From the NCBI RefSeq assembly GCF_002412165.1, contig NZ_NXIA01000004.1, positions 124,001-188,000 of the forward strand: DNA of 64,000 nt, written 5' to 3'. Source of the stretch: Curtobacterium sp. 'Ferrero'. GTDB taxonomy: Bacteria > Actinomycetota > Actinomycetes > Actinomycetales > Microbacteriaceae. This document shows, piece by piece, positions 1-8,652 of this stretch. The translations under genes and the position numbers were made by a program. The notes under the pieces were generated by a model. That model searched no databases and was not told the origin of the DNA. It saw only the letters and a list, made by a program, of their open reading frames with translations. Every line of letters begins with the position of its first letter. The stretch's first letter is position 1.

Positions 1-2
1 AG

Positions 3-671
3 CCCTCCGCCCTCGACCGCGCCGTCGAGTCCGGCAAGGACGCGGTCGACCGGGTGCGCGAGGGCGCAGCGGACGCCGCCGAGCGCGCTCGTGACGCCGC
101 CGGAGACGCCGTCGACCGTGCACGGGACGCCGCCGCCACCGCTGCCGACGCCCTGTCGGACGCGACCGACCGCGTGCGCGACGCCGCGGCCGACGCTGCC
201 GACCGGACGCGTGACGCCGCACACGACGCCGCCGACCGGGTGGAGGACGCCGCGCACGAGGCCGCCGACCGGACCGGGGACGCGGTCGACGAGGCCGCGG
301 ACCGTGCCCGGAGCGGAGCCGCGCAGGCCCGCGACGCGGCGTCGGACGCGGCGGACCACGCCCGCGACGCCGCGGGAGCCGCTGGGGACGCCGCCGCTTC
401 GGCGGGCGCTGCGGTCGCCGACCGCGCTGCGCAGGCAGCCGACGTGGCATCCGACGCGGCCCGGACGGCCGGTGACGAGGCCGAGCGTGCCGAGCGGGAC
501 GCCGACCACGCCGACGACACCGCGCGCGACCGTGACGCGGTCGACGACGACGCCCGCCCGGTCGACGCCGACGACGCCGAGACCGTCGCCTCCGCACTCG
601 ACGAGGTGTCCGAGACCCTTGCCCACGCGGCCGACGAGCTGCGCGACCGGGACGAGGACGCCCGTTCGTGA
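3..671 (+). CDS. Ala/Asp-rich repeat protein, 5' end outside window
   Basis: The reading frame is open to the left edge, so the true start lies upstream; the first GTG in view, at position 54, is probably internal. The visible 222 residues are almost entirely Ala, Asp, Arg, Glu and Val in degenerate 10-11-residue repeats of the type DAADRARDAA, with no hydrophobic segment and no Cys. Such amphipathic repeats form long helices and resemble LEA-like or apolipoprotein-like proteins; this is a resemblance, not a family assignment. The C-terminal 60 residues are more acidic and less repetitive. The stop codon overlaps the start of the next gene, so the two are probably cotranscribed. Function unknown. 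Low-complexity composition makes homology searches unreliable here. Confidence 0.7.
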   Translation, partial: PSALDRAVESGKDAVDRVREGAADAAERARDAAGDAVDRARDAAATAADALSDATDRVRDAAADAADRTRDAAHDAADRVEDAAHEAADRTGDAVDEAADRARSGAAQARDAASDAADHARDAAGAAGDAAASAGAAVADRAAQAADVASDAARTAGDEAERAERDADHADDTARDRDAVDDDARPVDADDAETVASALDEVSETLAHAADELRDRDEDARS

Positions 672-1087
672 CCGCGCTCCGATCGTTCCGCCGCGAGCGG
701 GTCCGGGCTCCCCGGCCCCGCCCGCGCGGCGTCTGGGTCGCGTCCGGCATCGGCATCGTGATCCTCGCCGCCATCACCGTCGGGGCGTTCCTCCCGCTCG
801 TCGGGTTCCTCGCCGGCGTCACGGCGAGCACCGCAGGCCTGGTCCCGTTCCCGTTCCTCCGGGTGACCCTCGTGGCCCTGCTCGGTGCGGTCCTGGTGCT
901 CGCCCTCGTGGTGCTCGCCCTGACCCGGCGGCACACGGCGTCCTCGGTCGTCGCGGTGGTGTTCGCCGTCCTGGTCGCCCTCGCGGTCACCGCCTACCCG
1001 GTCGTCACCGTGGCGATCTCGTCAGCCGACCGGGCCGGGGACGTCTGGCCGATCGTGACCGAGCTCTGGCAGCGGTTCACGGGCTGA
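668..1087 (+). CDS. Small integral membrane protein, unknown function
   Basis: This 139-residue protein starts at a GTG that overlaps the previous stop by 4 bases (GTGA), so translational coupling is likely. After a basic N-terminus (RRERVRAPRPRPRG) there are three or four hydrophobic segments, around residues 22-42, 47-60, 65-86 and 92-112, consistent with an inside N-terminus by the positive-inside rule. The C-terminal 25 residues are soluble (SSADRAGDVWPIVTELWQRF). I recognise no family. Coupling to the repeat protein suggests the pair act together, perhaps with one anchoring or sensing at the membrane, but this is inference. Confidence 0.7.
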   Translation: MTALRSFRRERVRAPRPRPRGVWVASGIGIVILAAITVGAFLPLVGFLAGVTASTAGLVPFPFLRVTLVALLGAVLVLALVVLALTRRHTASSVVAVVFAVLVALAVTAYPVVTVAISSADRAGDVWPIVTELWQRFTG

Positions 1088-1167
1088 GCCCCGACCGCCG
1101 ACAGGCCGAACCGACCCCGTGCCGGGTTCCCCGCGGTCTTCTCGAGCTCGGTCCGGTCGCGTCCGGC

Positions 1168-2136
1168 TCAGCGCTCGGCGGCGAGCCGCTCCAGCCCCTC
1201 GTCGATCGACACCGACGGCGACCACTGCAGATCACCACGCGTGCGCCGCTGGTCGAACCAGTGCGCCGTCGACAGTTGTTCGGCGAGGAAGCGCGTCATC
1301 GGCGGCTCGTCCGCACCCGGACGGAACCGCCACACGGACTCGACCAGGGAACCGGCGACCTTCGCCACCGCCGAGGGCACGTGCCACCGCGGTGCCGGCA
1401 CCCCGGACGCCGTGCAGATCCCCGCGAGCAGTTCCCCCACCGGCCGGGGCTCGCCGTTCGTCACGACGTAGGCGTTGCCGTGCACGGACTCGTCGGCCGC
1501 GTGCTCGAGCGCCGCGACCATCGCGGCCGCCGCGTTGTCGACGTAGAGCGTGTCGATGAGCGCCGTCCCCGAGTCGAGGACGGGCAGACGCCCCCGGCGC
1601 GCCCGCTCCACGATGCGTCCGACGAGCTGCGTGTCCCCCGGGCCCCACACCAGGTGCGGCCGCAGGGCGACCACCGCGAGGTCGGGGCCGTCGGCCGCCA
1701 ACGCCAGCAGCTCGGCGGCAGCCTTCGTGCGGGCGTAGTCCCCGCGCGCCCGCTCAGGCTCGGCGACACCGGCGCCGACCCCCGCGAGCGACGACCCGGT
1801 GTGCGCCACCGACGGCGACGAGACGAACACGAACCGCCCTGCACCGACGGACCGGGCGGCGTGCAGGAGCGAGCGAGTGCCGTCGACGTTCACGCGGGCG
1901 AAGTCGGCGGGGTCCCCCGTCAGCGAGACCTTCGCGGCGAGGTGCACGACGGCGTCGACCCCGTCGACCGCGCGGCCGAGCAGCTCCGGATCCGTCACGG
2001 AGCCGAGCACGTCCTCGACCCCGGGCACGGCCGACGGCCGACGCTGGACGGTGCGGACCTGGTGCCCGGCGTCGCGGACCGCCGCGGCCGTCGCACGCCC
2101 GAGGAACCCGCTCGCGCCGGTGACGAGGACCCTCAC
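1168..2136 (-). CDS. oleD: OleD, 2-alkyl-3-oxoalkanoate reductase
   Basis: A 322-residue extended short-chain dehydrogenase. The Rossmann motif TGASGFLG lies at residues 6-13; the catalytic set is S107, Y134 and K138 (YARTK). In olefin biosynthesis OleD reduces the 2-alkyl-3-ketoacid made by OleA to the 2-alkyl-3-hydroxyacid using NADPH. I chose the GTG at 2136 because translation then begins directly with RVLVTGASG and because it overlaps the oleBC stop by 4 bases. It is the last gene of the oleA-oleBC-oleD operon. Sequence alone would allow another NAD-dependent epimerase/reductase such as a 3-beta-HSD-like enzyme; the operon context makes OleD much the best call. Confidence 0.9.
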   Translation of the reverse strand: MRVLVTGASGFLGRATAAAVRDAGHQVRTVQRRPSAVPGVEDVLGSVTDPELLGRAVDGVDAVVHLAAKVSLTGDPADFARVNVDGTRSLLHAARSVGAGRFVFVSSPSVAHTGSSLAGVGAGVAEPERARGDYARTKAAAELLALAADGPDLAVVALRPHLVWGPGDTQLVGRIVERARRGRLPVLDSGTALIDTLYVDNAAAAMVAALEHAADESVHGNAYVVTNGEPRPVGELLAGICTASGVPAPRWHVPSAVAKVAGSLVESVWRFRPGADEPPMTRFLAEQLSTAHWFDQRRTRGDLQWSPSVSIDEGLERLAAER

Positions 2137-4883
2137 GGCTGGCCGGCCCGACCACCGTCGAGGACGGCCGTCGCCCACCGCGACAGTCGCGTCCGGTCGA
2201 CCTTGGAGTTGTGCCGGATGTCCGTCGGCAGCACCGGCACCGTCAACACGGCGGCCAGCGGGACACCCGCGGCGGCGCGGACCGCTGCGGCGAGCGACGG
2301 CTCCGCCAGCGGCGATCCCCCGGGGGCGCGTCGGCGACGTGCCGGCACGGTCTCGACCACGGCGACGACCTGCTGCGTGCCGACCGGCCCGACCCCGGCG
2401 ATCCCGGCCCGACCGACGCCCGCGACGCCCTCGATCCGCTGTTCGGGTCCGACCGGCGTGACGACGCCGTCCGCGGTGACCACGACGTGCTGCATCCGGC
2501 CCTCGACCCACAGTCGACCGTCGGCGTCGAGGTGCCCCACGTCGCCGGTGCGGTGGGCCCGACGGTCCGGGGTCCCGACGCGCGAGGCACGGTCGGTGCG
2601 CCACAGGCGGTCGTAGTGGTCACGGACGTGTGGCGCGTCGATGACGACCTCTCCGGTGACGTCGGCAGCCTGCGTGAGCGCGCCGGTCGCACGGCCCTCG
2701 TCGTCGAGCGGCGCGATCCACACCGTCACCCCCGCGGCCGGCCGCCCCACGCACACGCCGTCCCCGCGCGACCTCTCGGGCACGCCGTCGGTGACGAGCA
2801 GCCCCTCGGTCATCCCGTACGGGGTGTGCACGGTCGCAGCCGGCACGAGCGAGCGGACGGCGGCCACCAGTGCAGCGGAGACCGGGGCACCGGCGGACAG
2901 CACGAGACCGACGCGACGCAGTCCGGTGCGCTGCTCGTCGGTGAGGTCGTCCGCGGTGGCGACGACGTTGGCGACGGCCGCGGGCGACAGGAACACCACG
3001 GTCGCGTCGACGGCCGCCACCGCGTCGGCGACGGCCCGGGCGGTGAGCGTCCGCGGCGCGGTGACGTCCATGTCGGGAGCGACCGACCGGGCCCCGAGCG
3101 CCGGGCCGAGGAGCGCGAACGGGGCGAAGCCGGCGACGAGTCCGGTGCCGACACCGACCCCGTACTGGCTCGCGAGCGCATCCCGCACCGCGGCGAGCTG
3201 CTCGTGCGTGTAGACGACGCCCTTCGCCGGGCCGGTCGAGCCGGACGTGAACAGGACGGCGGCGGGCGCGTCGGACGTCGGGGCGGCCGGGAGCGGGCGT
3301 CCGGCCCCGCGGCGCGCGACCTCGGCGAGGGTGTGCTCGACCCCGAGCACCCGTCGGAGCGGGTCGGGCAGCGCGACCGTGGCGATCCGCCGCCCCGGCC
3401 ACCCGAGCGCGCGGGCGGCGGACAGGCCGGGCAGCGCGCCGACGATCCAGTCGGGCCGGGCGCCCCGGACGGCGCGGGTCAGGCCACGCAACCCGAGACC
3501 GGCGTCCGCGACCACGACGACCGCCCCGATCCGGACGCACGCGTAGAGGACGGCCGTCAGGTCGGCACCGGGCGTGACGAGCAACGAGACGCGGTCGCCG
3601 GCGCGCACGCCGACGTCGGTGAGTCCCGCCGCGATCTCGTCGACGCGGCGCGCCAGCAGGCGCCAGCTGATCGTCCGTGGGCCGCCGGCGGCCGCCATCT
3701 CGACGAGCGCCGGGTCGCGCGAGTCGCGCAGGTCGTCGAGCGCGGCCCACAGCGGTCGGCGCGGCGTCGTGTCGGTGGCGTCGGTGTCGCGGCCCGCACC
3801 GGTCGGGAGTTGGGCCCCACCAGCCGGTTCCGGCGCACCGCGCCAGCGGGGCGACGGCCGTGCCTGGAGGGACGGCTCGCGTCCGACGGGTGCCGTCCCG
3901 TCGGGCAGGCGGTCGCCCAGCCAGTCGGTGACGGTCCCGGCGACGTCGGCGTCCTCCGGCAGCAGGTGGCCGGCTCCCTCGAACCGGTGCACGTCGGCGT
4001 GCGGCAGGCGGTCGGCCAGGTCGTCGAGGTAGCGCTCGAGGAACACCGGGTCGCGCGGCCCCCACAGCAGCAGCGCCGGCACGGTGAGCTCGGCGACCCC
4101 CGCGGCGATGCGGTCGAGTTCTGCGGCGCTCGCGTGCGACGCGTCGACCGGGATGTCGGCCACGAACCCGCCGATGCCGCCCCGACGAGCGGCCCCGCGG
4201 TACGGCGCGCGGAAGGCGTCCGCCACGGAGCGGTCGAGCCGGGGGTGTGCGATCGCGAGCGTCGTCTCGAGGAACGCCGGTGTCAGCACCGTCGCCCGGC
4301 CGAGCACCTGCGGGCGGAGGGCCAGTCGCAGCGGTGCCGGGATCGGGGCGTCGTCGGGCTGGTGCACCGCGGTGTTGCAGGTCGCGACGCCGACGACGAG
4401 GTCGGGGTGGTCGACCGCCCAGCCGAGCGACACGACGCCGCCCCAGTCGTGCCCGAGCGTGACGACGGGCCCCTCGAGCCCGAGTTCGTCGGTCAGCGCA
4501 CCGAGGTCCGCGACGCGCTGTGCGAGGCCGCGCCGCACGCCGGTCCGCTCGGAGTACCCCATGTCGAGCTGGTCCACCGCGACGACCCTCCACGCGGGAC
4601 CGCCGGCGGCCGCCACCTCGAGCGTGCGCCGCGCGACGGACCGCCAGAGGTAGGACCAGGTCGGGTTCCCGTGCACGCACAGCAGCGTGCCGACCGGACG
4701 CGCACCGAGCGCGTCGAGCGGACCGGCCGTGTCGAGGAGGTGCCAGGTGCGCTCGTGGTGATCCGTGCCTCTCCCCACCGGCACGGTGACCAGTCGCGAC
4801 CAGGCCGGGTCGAGTCCGGGCAGGGGCGGCGGGAGCGTCGCCGGCGCGGTGGCCTGCGCGACGCGCGGGAGACCGGAGCTCAC
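2133..4883 (-). CDS. oleBC: OleBC fusion: beta-lactone decarboxylase plus beta-lactone synthetase
   Basis: A 916-residue two-domain enzyme. Residues about 30-325 are an alpha/beta hydrolase of the haloalkane-dehalogenase type, with HGNPT at 71-75, nucleophile D146 in GHDWGG, an acidic residue D278 (WGPRDP) and H306 (GAGH): this is OleB, which decarboxylates a cis-beta-lactone to the olefin. A Pro/Arg/Gly-rich linker of about 50 residues follows. From about 375 an ANL-superfamily adenylating domain carries the P-loop-like LFTSGSTGPAKG at 545-556 and YGMTEG: this is OleC, which makes the beta-lactone with ATP. The fused form is known from actinobacteria such as Micrococcus. The GTG start at 4883 overlaps the oleA stop by 4 bases, and the stop overlaps oleD. 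Confidence 0.92.
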   Translation of the reverse strand: MSSGLPRVAQATAPATLPPPLPGLDPAWSRLVTVPVGRGTDHHERTWHLLDTAGPLDALGARPVGTLLCVHGNPTWSYLWRSVARRTLEVAAAGGPAWRVVAVDQLDMGYSERTGVRRGLAQRVADLGALTDELGLEGPVVTLGHDWGGVVSLGWAVDHPDLVVGVATCNTAVHQPDDAPIPAPLRLALRPQVLGRATVLTPAFLETTLAIAHPRLDRSVADAFRAPYRGAARRGGIGGFVADIPVDASHASAAELDRIAAGVAELTVPALLLWGPRDPVFLERYLDDLADRLPHADVHRFEGAGHLLPEDADVAGTVTDWLGDRLPDGTAPVGREPSLQARPSPRWRGAPEPAGGAQLPTGAGRDTDATDTTPRRPLWAALDDLRDSRDPALVEMAAAGGPRTISWRLLARRVDEIAAGLTDVGVRAGDRVSLLVTPGADLTAVLYACVRIGAVVVVADAGLGLRGLTRAVRGARPDWIVGALPGLSAARALGWPGRRIATVALPDPLRRVLGVEHTLAEVARRGAGRPLPAAPTSDAPAAVLFTSGSTGPAKGVVYTHEQLAAVRDALASQYGVGVGTGLVAGFAPFALLGPALGARSVAPDMDVTAPRTLTARAVADAVAAVDATVVFLSPAAVANVVATADDLTDEQRTGLRRVGLVLSAGAPVSAALVAAVRSLVPAATVHTPYGMTEGLLVTDGVPERSRGDGVCVGRPAAGVTVWIAPLDDEGRATGALTQAADVTGEVVIDAPHVRDHYDRLWRTDRASRVGTPDRRAHRTGDVGHLDADGRLWVEGRMQHVVVTADGVVTPVGPEQRIEGVAGVGRAGIAGVGPVGTQQVVAVVETVPARRRRAPGGSPLAEPSLAAAVRAAAGVPLAAVLTVPVLPTDIRHNSKVDRTRLSRWATAVLDGGRAGQP

Positions 4884-5980
4884 CAGTGCAGTTCCAGCAT
4901 CGCCGTGTTGATGCCCGAGCCGACGCCGCCGAGGAACACGCGGTCCCCGGGACGGATCGCGCCGCGGGCGACCTCGTCCGCCAGGGTGATCGGGATGGAG
5001 GCGGGCCCGACGTTGCCGTAGCGCTCGTAGGTGGTGGGGACCTTCGACCGGGGCACCCCGATGGCGTTGACGAACGCGTTCGTGTGCACGTCGGACACCT
5101 GGTGCAGCACGTACCGGTCCATGTCGGACCAGTCGAAGTGCGCCTTCGCCTCGTTCCAGGCGTCGACGACGAGCTCCATGCCGCCCTTCAACAGCATCTT
5201 GGCGTCGGTGAACATGCCGTCGACGCTGCCGACGCACAGGTCGTACCACTGCGTGGCGGCTCGGGTGACGCCACCGATCAGCCGGTGCCCGCCCGGGTGC
5301 GCGTCGGTCGGCCCGAGGACGGCTGCCGCGGCACCGGACCCGAGGGTCAGGCTCGCGAACTCGCTCATGAACTCCTTGCGGCCCCGCCCGCCCTGGTTCA
5401 GCCGTTCGATCGTGTTGAGCTGCACCTGGTCGGCGTCCTCGCCGTCGACGATCAGGGCGTACTTGATCTGCCCGGAGTCGATCATGCCCGCGGCGACGCT
5501 CATCGCGTTGACGAAGCCCAGGCAGGCGTTGGCGATGTCGAAGTTGATCGCCGACGACGGCAGGCCGAGCCCGTGGTGCAGCCGGACGGCGACGGAGGGT
5601 TCGAGGTGCGGACGGGTCACCGAGGTGTTGATGAGCAGGCCGATGTCGTGCGGCTGCACGCCCGCCTCGGCCATGGCCCGGCGGCCGGCGTCGATCGCGG
5701 CCTCGTGGAAGGTCTGGCCCTCGCCCCAGTTGCGACGCTCCTTCACGCCGGCGACCCGCTCGAGCAGCCCGGTGGGGAGCCGGAGCCGCCGGAGCGCGCT
5801 GCGGAGGCGCTCCTCGATGTCGGCGGAGGTCGTCACGCGGTCCGCGGTGGTCGTCGCGACCGACAGCAACGAGACGTTGCGGTGCTTCGCGGTGGCGTTG
5901 CCGGGTCGCGCTGTCTCCGCGTCGGACGTCGGGTCGACGGAGCGGTCAGCGAGGATGGTCACCTCCACATACTTCCGCAT
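4880..5980 (-). CDS. oleA: OleA, thiolase-fold acyl-CoA condensing enzyme
   Basis: A 366-residue FabH-like thiolase that condenses two fatty acyl-CoAs head to head, the first step of long-chain olefin synthesis. The catalytic Cys153 sits in NACLGF, His293 in LHQVSDVH, Asn323 in YGNVGPASIP, and Glu127 in LEPS matches the glutamate that distinguishes OleA from FabH. Homology to known OleA proteins starts at about residue 33, so the first 30 residues are an extra, Asp/Thr-rich extension. The ATG at 5980 has no Shine-Dalgarno sequence, but TACTCA lies 6 nt upstream, compatible with a leaderless mRNA; GTG codons at residues 5 and 7 are alternatives. First gene of the operon. Confidence 0.92.
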   Translation of the reverse strand: MRKYVEVTILADRSVDPTSDAETARPGNATAKHRNVSLLSVATTTADRVTTSADIEERLRSALRRLRLPTGLLERVAGVKERRNWGEGQTFHEAAIDAGRRAMAEAGVQPHDIGLLINTSVTRPHLEPSVAVRLHHGLGLPSSAINFDIANACLGFVNAMSVAAGMIDSGQIKYALIVDGEDADQVQLNTIERLNQGGRGRKEFMSEFASLTLGSGAAAAVLGPTDAHPGGHRLIGGVTRAATQWYDLCVGSVDGMFTDAKMLLKGGMELVVDAWNEAKAHFDWSDMDRYVLHQVSDVHTNAFVNAIGVPRSKVPTTYERYGNVGPASIPITLADEVARGAIRPGDRVFLGGVGSGINTAMLELHW

Positions 5981-6017
5981 GCGGCCTGAGTACGCGATCC
6001 GGGAGTGCCGAACGTCG

Positions 6018-7211
6018 TCAGGACGCGTCGACCACCGCGTCCTTCGGCAACTTGCGCACCTTGCTCCGACGCTTCCGGCGGTCCGGGATCATCGACCGCA
6101 TCTCCTCGAGCTTGCCGAAGCAGAGCAGCCGGTCGCTGGCCTGCAGCTCGACGCCGCTCCGGGGGTTCGGGATCACGGTGGCGCCGCGGTGCAGGGTGAG
6201 CACCGTGATGTCGCGGTCCCAGAGGCCGGACTCCTTGATGGTCTTGCCGACGAGGTCGGCGTTCGTGTGCACGAGGAGCTCCGCGACGCCGTACCCGGTC
6301 GACACGCTGAGCCGCTGCCGGACGTCGATCTCGGGGAAGGCGACCTGGTTGCCGATGAAGTCGATGATCGCCCCGGCGACGTCGAGGCCGGTCGCGCGCT
6401 CGATGCCCTCGAGCCCCGGCGACGAGTTGACCTCCATCACCAGCGGACCCTCGTTGCCCTCGAGCATGTCGACGCCGGCGACCCGAAGCCCCATGATCTG
6501 CGCCGAACGGACCGCCGCCTCCTCGTACTCCGGCGTCAGCGTGACCTTCTCCACCGTTCCGCCGCGGTGCACGTTCGACCTGAACTCGTCGCCGGAGGCA
6601 CTCCGCCGCATCGCCGCCACCACACGGTCGCCCACCACGAGCGCGCGGATGTCACGCCCGCGGCTCTCCGAGATGAACGACTGGATGAGCACGTTCTGCT
6701 TCGTCGAGTGCAAGGTCTCGACGATCGACTCGGCCACCTTCGCCTCGGGCGCGAGGATCACGCCGATGCCCTGGGTGCCCTCGAGCAGCTTGATGACGAC
6801 CGGGGCCCCACCGACCCGGTCGATCGCACCGCGCACGTCGGCACGGCTGTTCACGAACGTGGTCGCCGGCATGCCGATGTGGTGACGGGAGAGGATCTGG
6901 TTCGCGCGGAGCTTGTCGCGCGAGTTCGTGATGCCCGTGGCCGTGTTCGGCGTGTAGACGTCCATCTGCTCGAACTGCCGCACCACCGCGGTGCCGTAGT
7001 ACGTGATCGAGTTCCCGATGCGGGGCAGCACGGCGTCGTAGTCGCTGAGGAGCTTGCCGCGGTACAGCAGGTCGGGTTCGTCGGCGGTCAGGTCGATCGC
7101 GAACCGCAGGGTGTTCAGCACCTTGACCTCGTGCCCGCGGTCCACGGCGGCCGCGCGGAGGCGCTGCGTCGAGTACGCGTGCGGGGCGCGCGACAGGATG
7201 GCGAGTTTCAT
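6018..7211 (-). CDS. rimK: RimK-family alpha-L-glutamate ligase with C-terminal TrkA-C domain
   Basis: A 397-residue ATP-grasp ligase. Residues 1-95 form the RimK-type N-terminal domain (MKLAILSRAPHAYSTQRL), 96-285 the ATP-grasp core (VIKLLEGTQGIGV, then metal-binding MEVNSSPGLEGIERATG). E. coli RimK adds glutamates to the C-terminus of ribosomal protein S6. Here about 90 extra residues follow that look like a TrkA-C/RCK-C ligand-binding domain (ELLVHTNADLVGKTIKESG...ITVLTLHRG...GVELQASDRLLCFG), as found on potassium-transport regulators. The ATG at 7211 is chosen over an upstream in-frame ATG because homology begins there and GCGGAG precedes it. It is divergent from the RimB-like protease, so the two may act on one substrate. 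Confidence 0.88.
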   Translation of the reverse strand: MKLAILSRAPHAYSTQRLRAAAVDRGHEVKVLNTLRFAIDLTADEPDLLYRGKLLSDYDAVLPRIGNSITYYGTAVVRQFEQMDVYTPNTATGITNSRDKLRANQILSRHHIGMPATTFVNSRADVRGAIDRVGGAPVVIKLLEGTQGIGVILAPEAKVAESIVETLHSTKQNVLIQSFISESRGRDIRALVVGDRVVAAMRRSASGDEFRSNVHRGGTVEKVTLTPEYEEAAVRSAQIMGLRVAGVDMLEGNEGPLVMEVNSSPGLEGIERATGLDVAGAIIDFIGNQVAFPEIDVRQRLSVSTGYGVAELLVHTNADLVGKTIKESGLWDRDITVLTLHRGATVIPNPRSGVELQASDRLLCFGKLEEMRSMIPDRRKRRSKVRKLPKDAVVDAS

Positions 7212-7315
7212 CGGTGGGACTCCGCGGGGTGTTCGGGTATCGACGGCGACGCTCAATCAAAGCACGACGACGCGGACGGCGGACGTGTCGTCCCGCCATG
7301 CGACAGGATGGTGCC

Positions 7316-7777
7316 ATGTCCCGAGACCCCGTCATCGCCGGCTGGCGCGAGTGGGCCGCCCTGCCGGGCCTGGCGCTGCCGTGGATCAAGGTCAAGCTGG
7401 ACACCGGCGCACGGAGCTCGGCACTGCACGCGTTCGACCTCGAGGAGCTGCCCGGCGAGCGCGTCCGGTTCTCGGTGCACCCCTGGCAGGACACCGACGC
7501 CGACGCGGTCACCATCGAGTGCGACATCCACGACCGCCGCACCGTGCGGAGCTCGACCGGGCACACCCAGGAGCGCATCGTCATCCTCACGCCGATCACG
7601 CTGCACGAGCAGACCGTCGACGCCGAGGTGACCCTGAGCAACCGCGACCAGATGGGCTTCCGCATGCTCGTCGGTCGCGAGGCGCTGCGCCAGGGCTTCC
7701 TCGTCGACCCGGCACGCTCCTTCCTCGCCGGCCGCGCCCCGAAGGCGATCCGGCGGCGGAACCGCGGACGCGCGTGA
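7316..7777 (+). CDS. rimB: RimB-like retropepsin-fold protease (PF05618-type)
   Basis: A 153-residue protein with the retropepsin signature VKLDTGARSSALHA near residues 22-35, where the Asp is the expected active-site residue. The family was named ATP-dependent zinc protease, but its fold is that of an aspartic protease, and in Pseudomonas the homologue RimB opposes RimK by trimming the glutamate tail of S6. The divergent rimK 105 bases away fits this pairing. Start at 7316: CAGGAT lies exactly 6 nt upstream with no clear ribosome binding site, so the mRNA is probably leaderless. The last codon overlaps the next gene (GTGA). The symbol is by analogy. Confidence 0.8.
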   Translation: MSRDPVIAGWREWAALPGLALPWIKVKLDTGARSSALHAFDLEELPGERVRFSVHPWQDTDADAVTIECDIHDRRTVRSSTGHTQERIVILTPITLHEQTVDAEVTLSNRDQMGFRMLVGREALRQGFLVDPARSFLAGRAPKAIRRRNRGRA

Positions 7778-8652
7778 CCGCGGCGGCCGCGGCGCTCGAT
7801 CGCTTCGTCAGCGCCGTCGACGCCGAAGGACTCGGTGCGTACGGCGTGCACGTCCGCGTCGGGGACGACGAGACCGCGCACCGATGGCGCAGTGACGACC
7901 GCGAGAACGTGTACTCGGTTGCGAAGGGCGTCTGCGCGCTCGCCGTCGGCATCGCGGTCGCGGAGGGCGTCCTCACGCTCGACACCCGGGTGCCCGAGCT
8001 GCTCCCCGACCTGCCGCTCGGTCCCGGCGTCGACCGGGTGACGGTCCGGCACCTGCTGACGATGACGAGCGGGATCGACTTCGCGTGGTTCGGTGACGAG
8101 CCCGTGCCCGGCGACGACCTCGCGGCGACGATGCTCGCCCTGCCGGCCGTCGGGACCGGCGAACGGTTCCGGTACACCGACTCGAGCCCGTACGTGGCGA
8201 TGCGCATGCTCGCGACCGTGGTCGGCGACGTGCGCGACTGGCTGGTCCCCCGGCTCTTCGCGCCCCTCGACATCGACATCCCGCAGTGGCACCGGTGTCC
8301 GCTCGGCTTCGTCGTCGGCGGGAGCGGACTGGAGCTCCGGACGTCCGAGCTCGCCCGTGTCGGCCGTCTGCTGCGCGATCGGGGCTCGTTCGAGGGTCGG
8401 CAGCTGGTCCCGGCGGACTGGGTGGACGCCATGCACGCCGGCTGGGTGACGGTCGGGGAGGACGGCCCGTTCCGGCGCTACGGACTCGCGACCTGGGACG
8501 GCCCCGGAGCCGCCTGGCGGCTGGACGGTCGCTACGGGCAGTACGTCGTCGTGGACCAGGAGCGGGACGCGGTCGTCACGATCACGGCGCACGAGGAGAC
8601 CCGCGACCACCGGCTCGCCGAGATCGCCGTCGAGTCGGTCCGAGCCCTCTGA
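7774..8652 (+). CDS. Serine hydrolase of the class C beta-lactamase family
   Basis: A 292-residue protein with the SxxK motif SVAK (Ser48, Lys51) of class C beta-lactamases, DD-peptidases and related esterases, followed by LLTMTSGIDF, typical of the family. The second motif is YTDSSPY rather than the YxN of true beta-lactamases, and the gene has no signal peptide or transmembrane segment, so a cytoplasmic esterase/amidase role is more likely than antibiotic resistance. The GTG at 7774 overlaps the upstream stop, so it is cotranscribed with the RimB-like gene. The stop codon is the first of three stop codons in an 18-bp tandem repeat. Confidence 0.82.
   Translation: MTAAAAALDRFVSAVDAEGLGAYGVHVRVGDDETAHRWRSDDRENVYSVAKGVCALAVGIAVAEGVLTLDTRVPELLPDLPLGPGVDRVTVRHLLTMTSGIDFAWFGDEPVPGDDLAATMLALPAVGTGERFRYTDSSPYVAMRMLATVVGDVRDWLVPRLFAPLDIDIPQWHRCPLGFVVGGSGLELRTSELARVGRLLRDRGSFEGRQLVPADWVDAMHAGWVTVGEDGPFRRYGLATWDGPGAAWRLDGRYGQYVVVDQERDAVVTITAHEETRDHRLAEIAVESVRAL

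Noticed and set aside
91-2616. Very long open frame running over the repeat protein and across oleD
   Set aside because: Composition is Pro/Arg/Thr-rich, typical of an off-frame reading of high-GC DNA, and it covers recognised genes on both strands.
2211-5021. Long plus-strand frame opposite oleBC
   Set aside because: It is antisense to a gene with a full set of catalytic motifs; no ribosome binding site and no recognisable domain.
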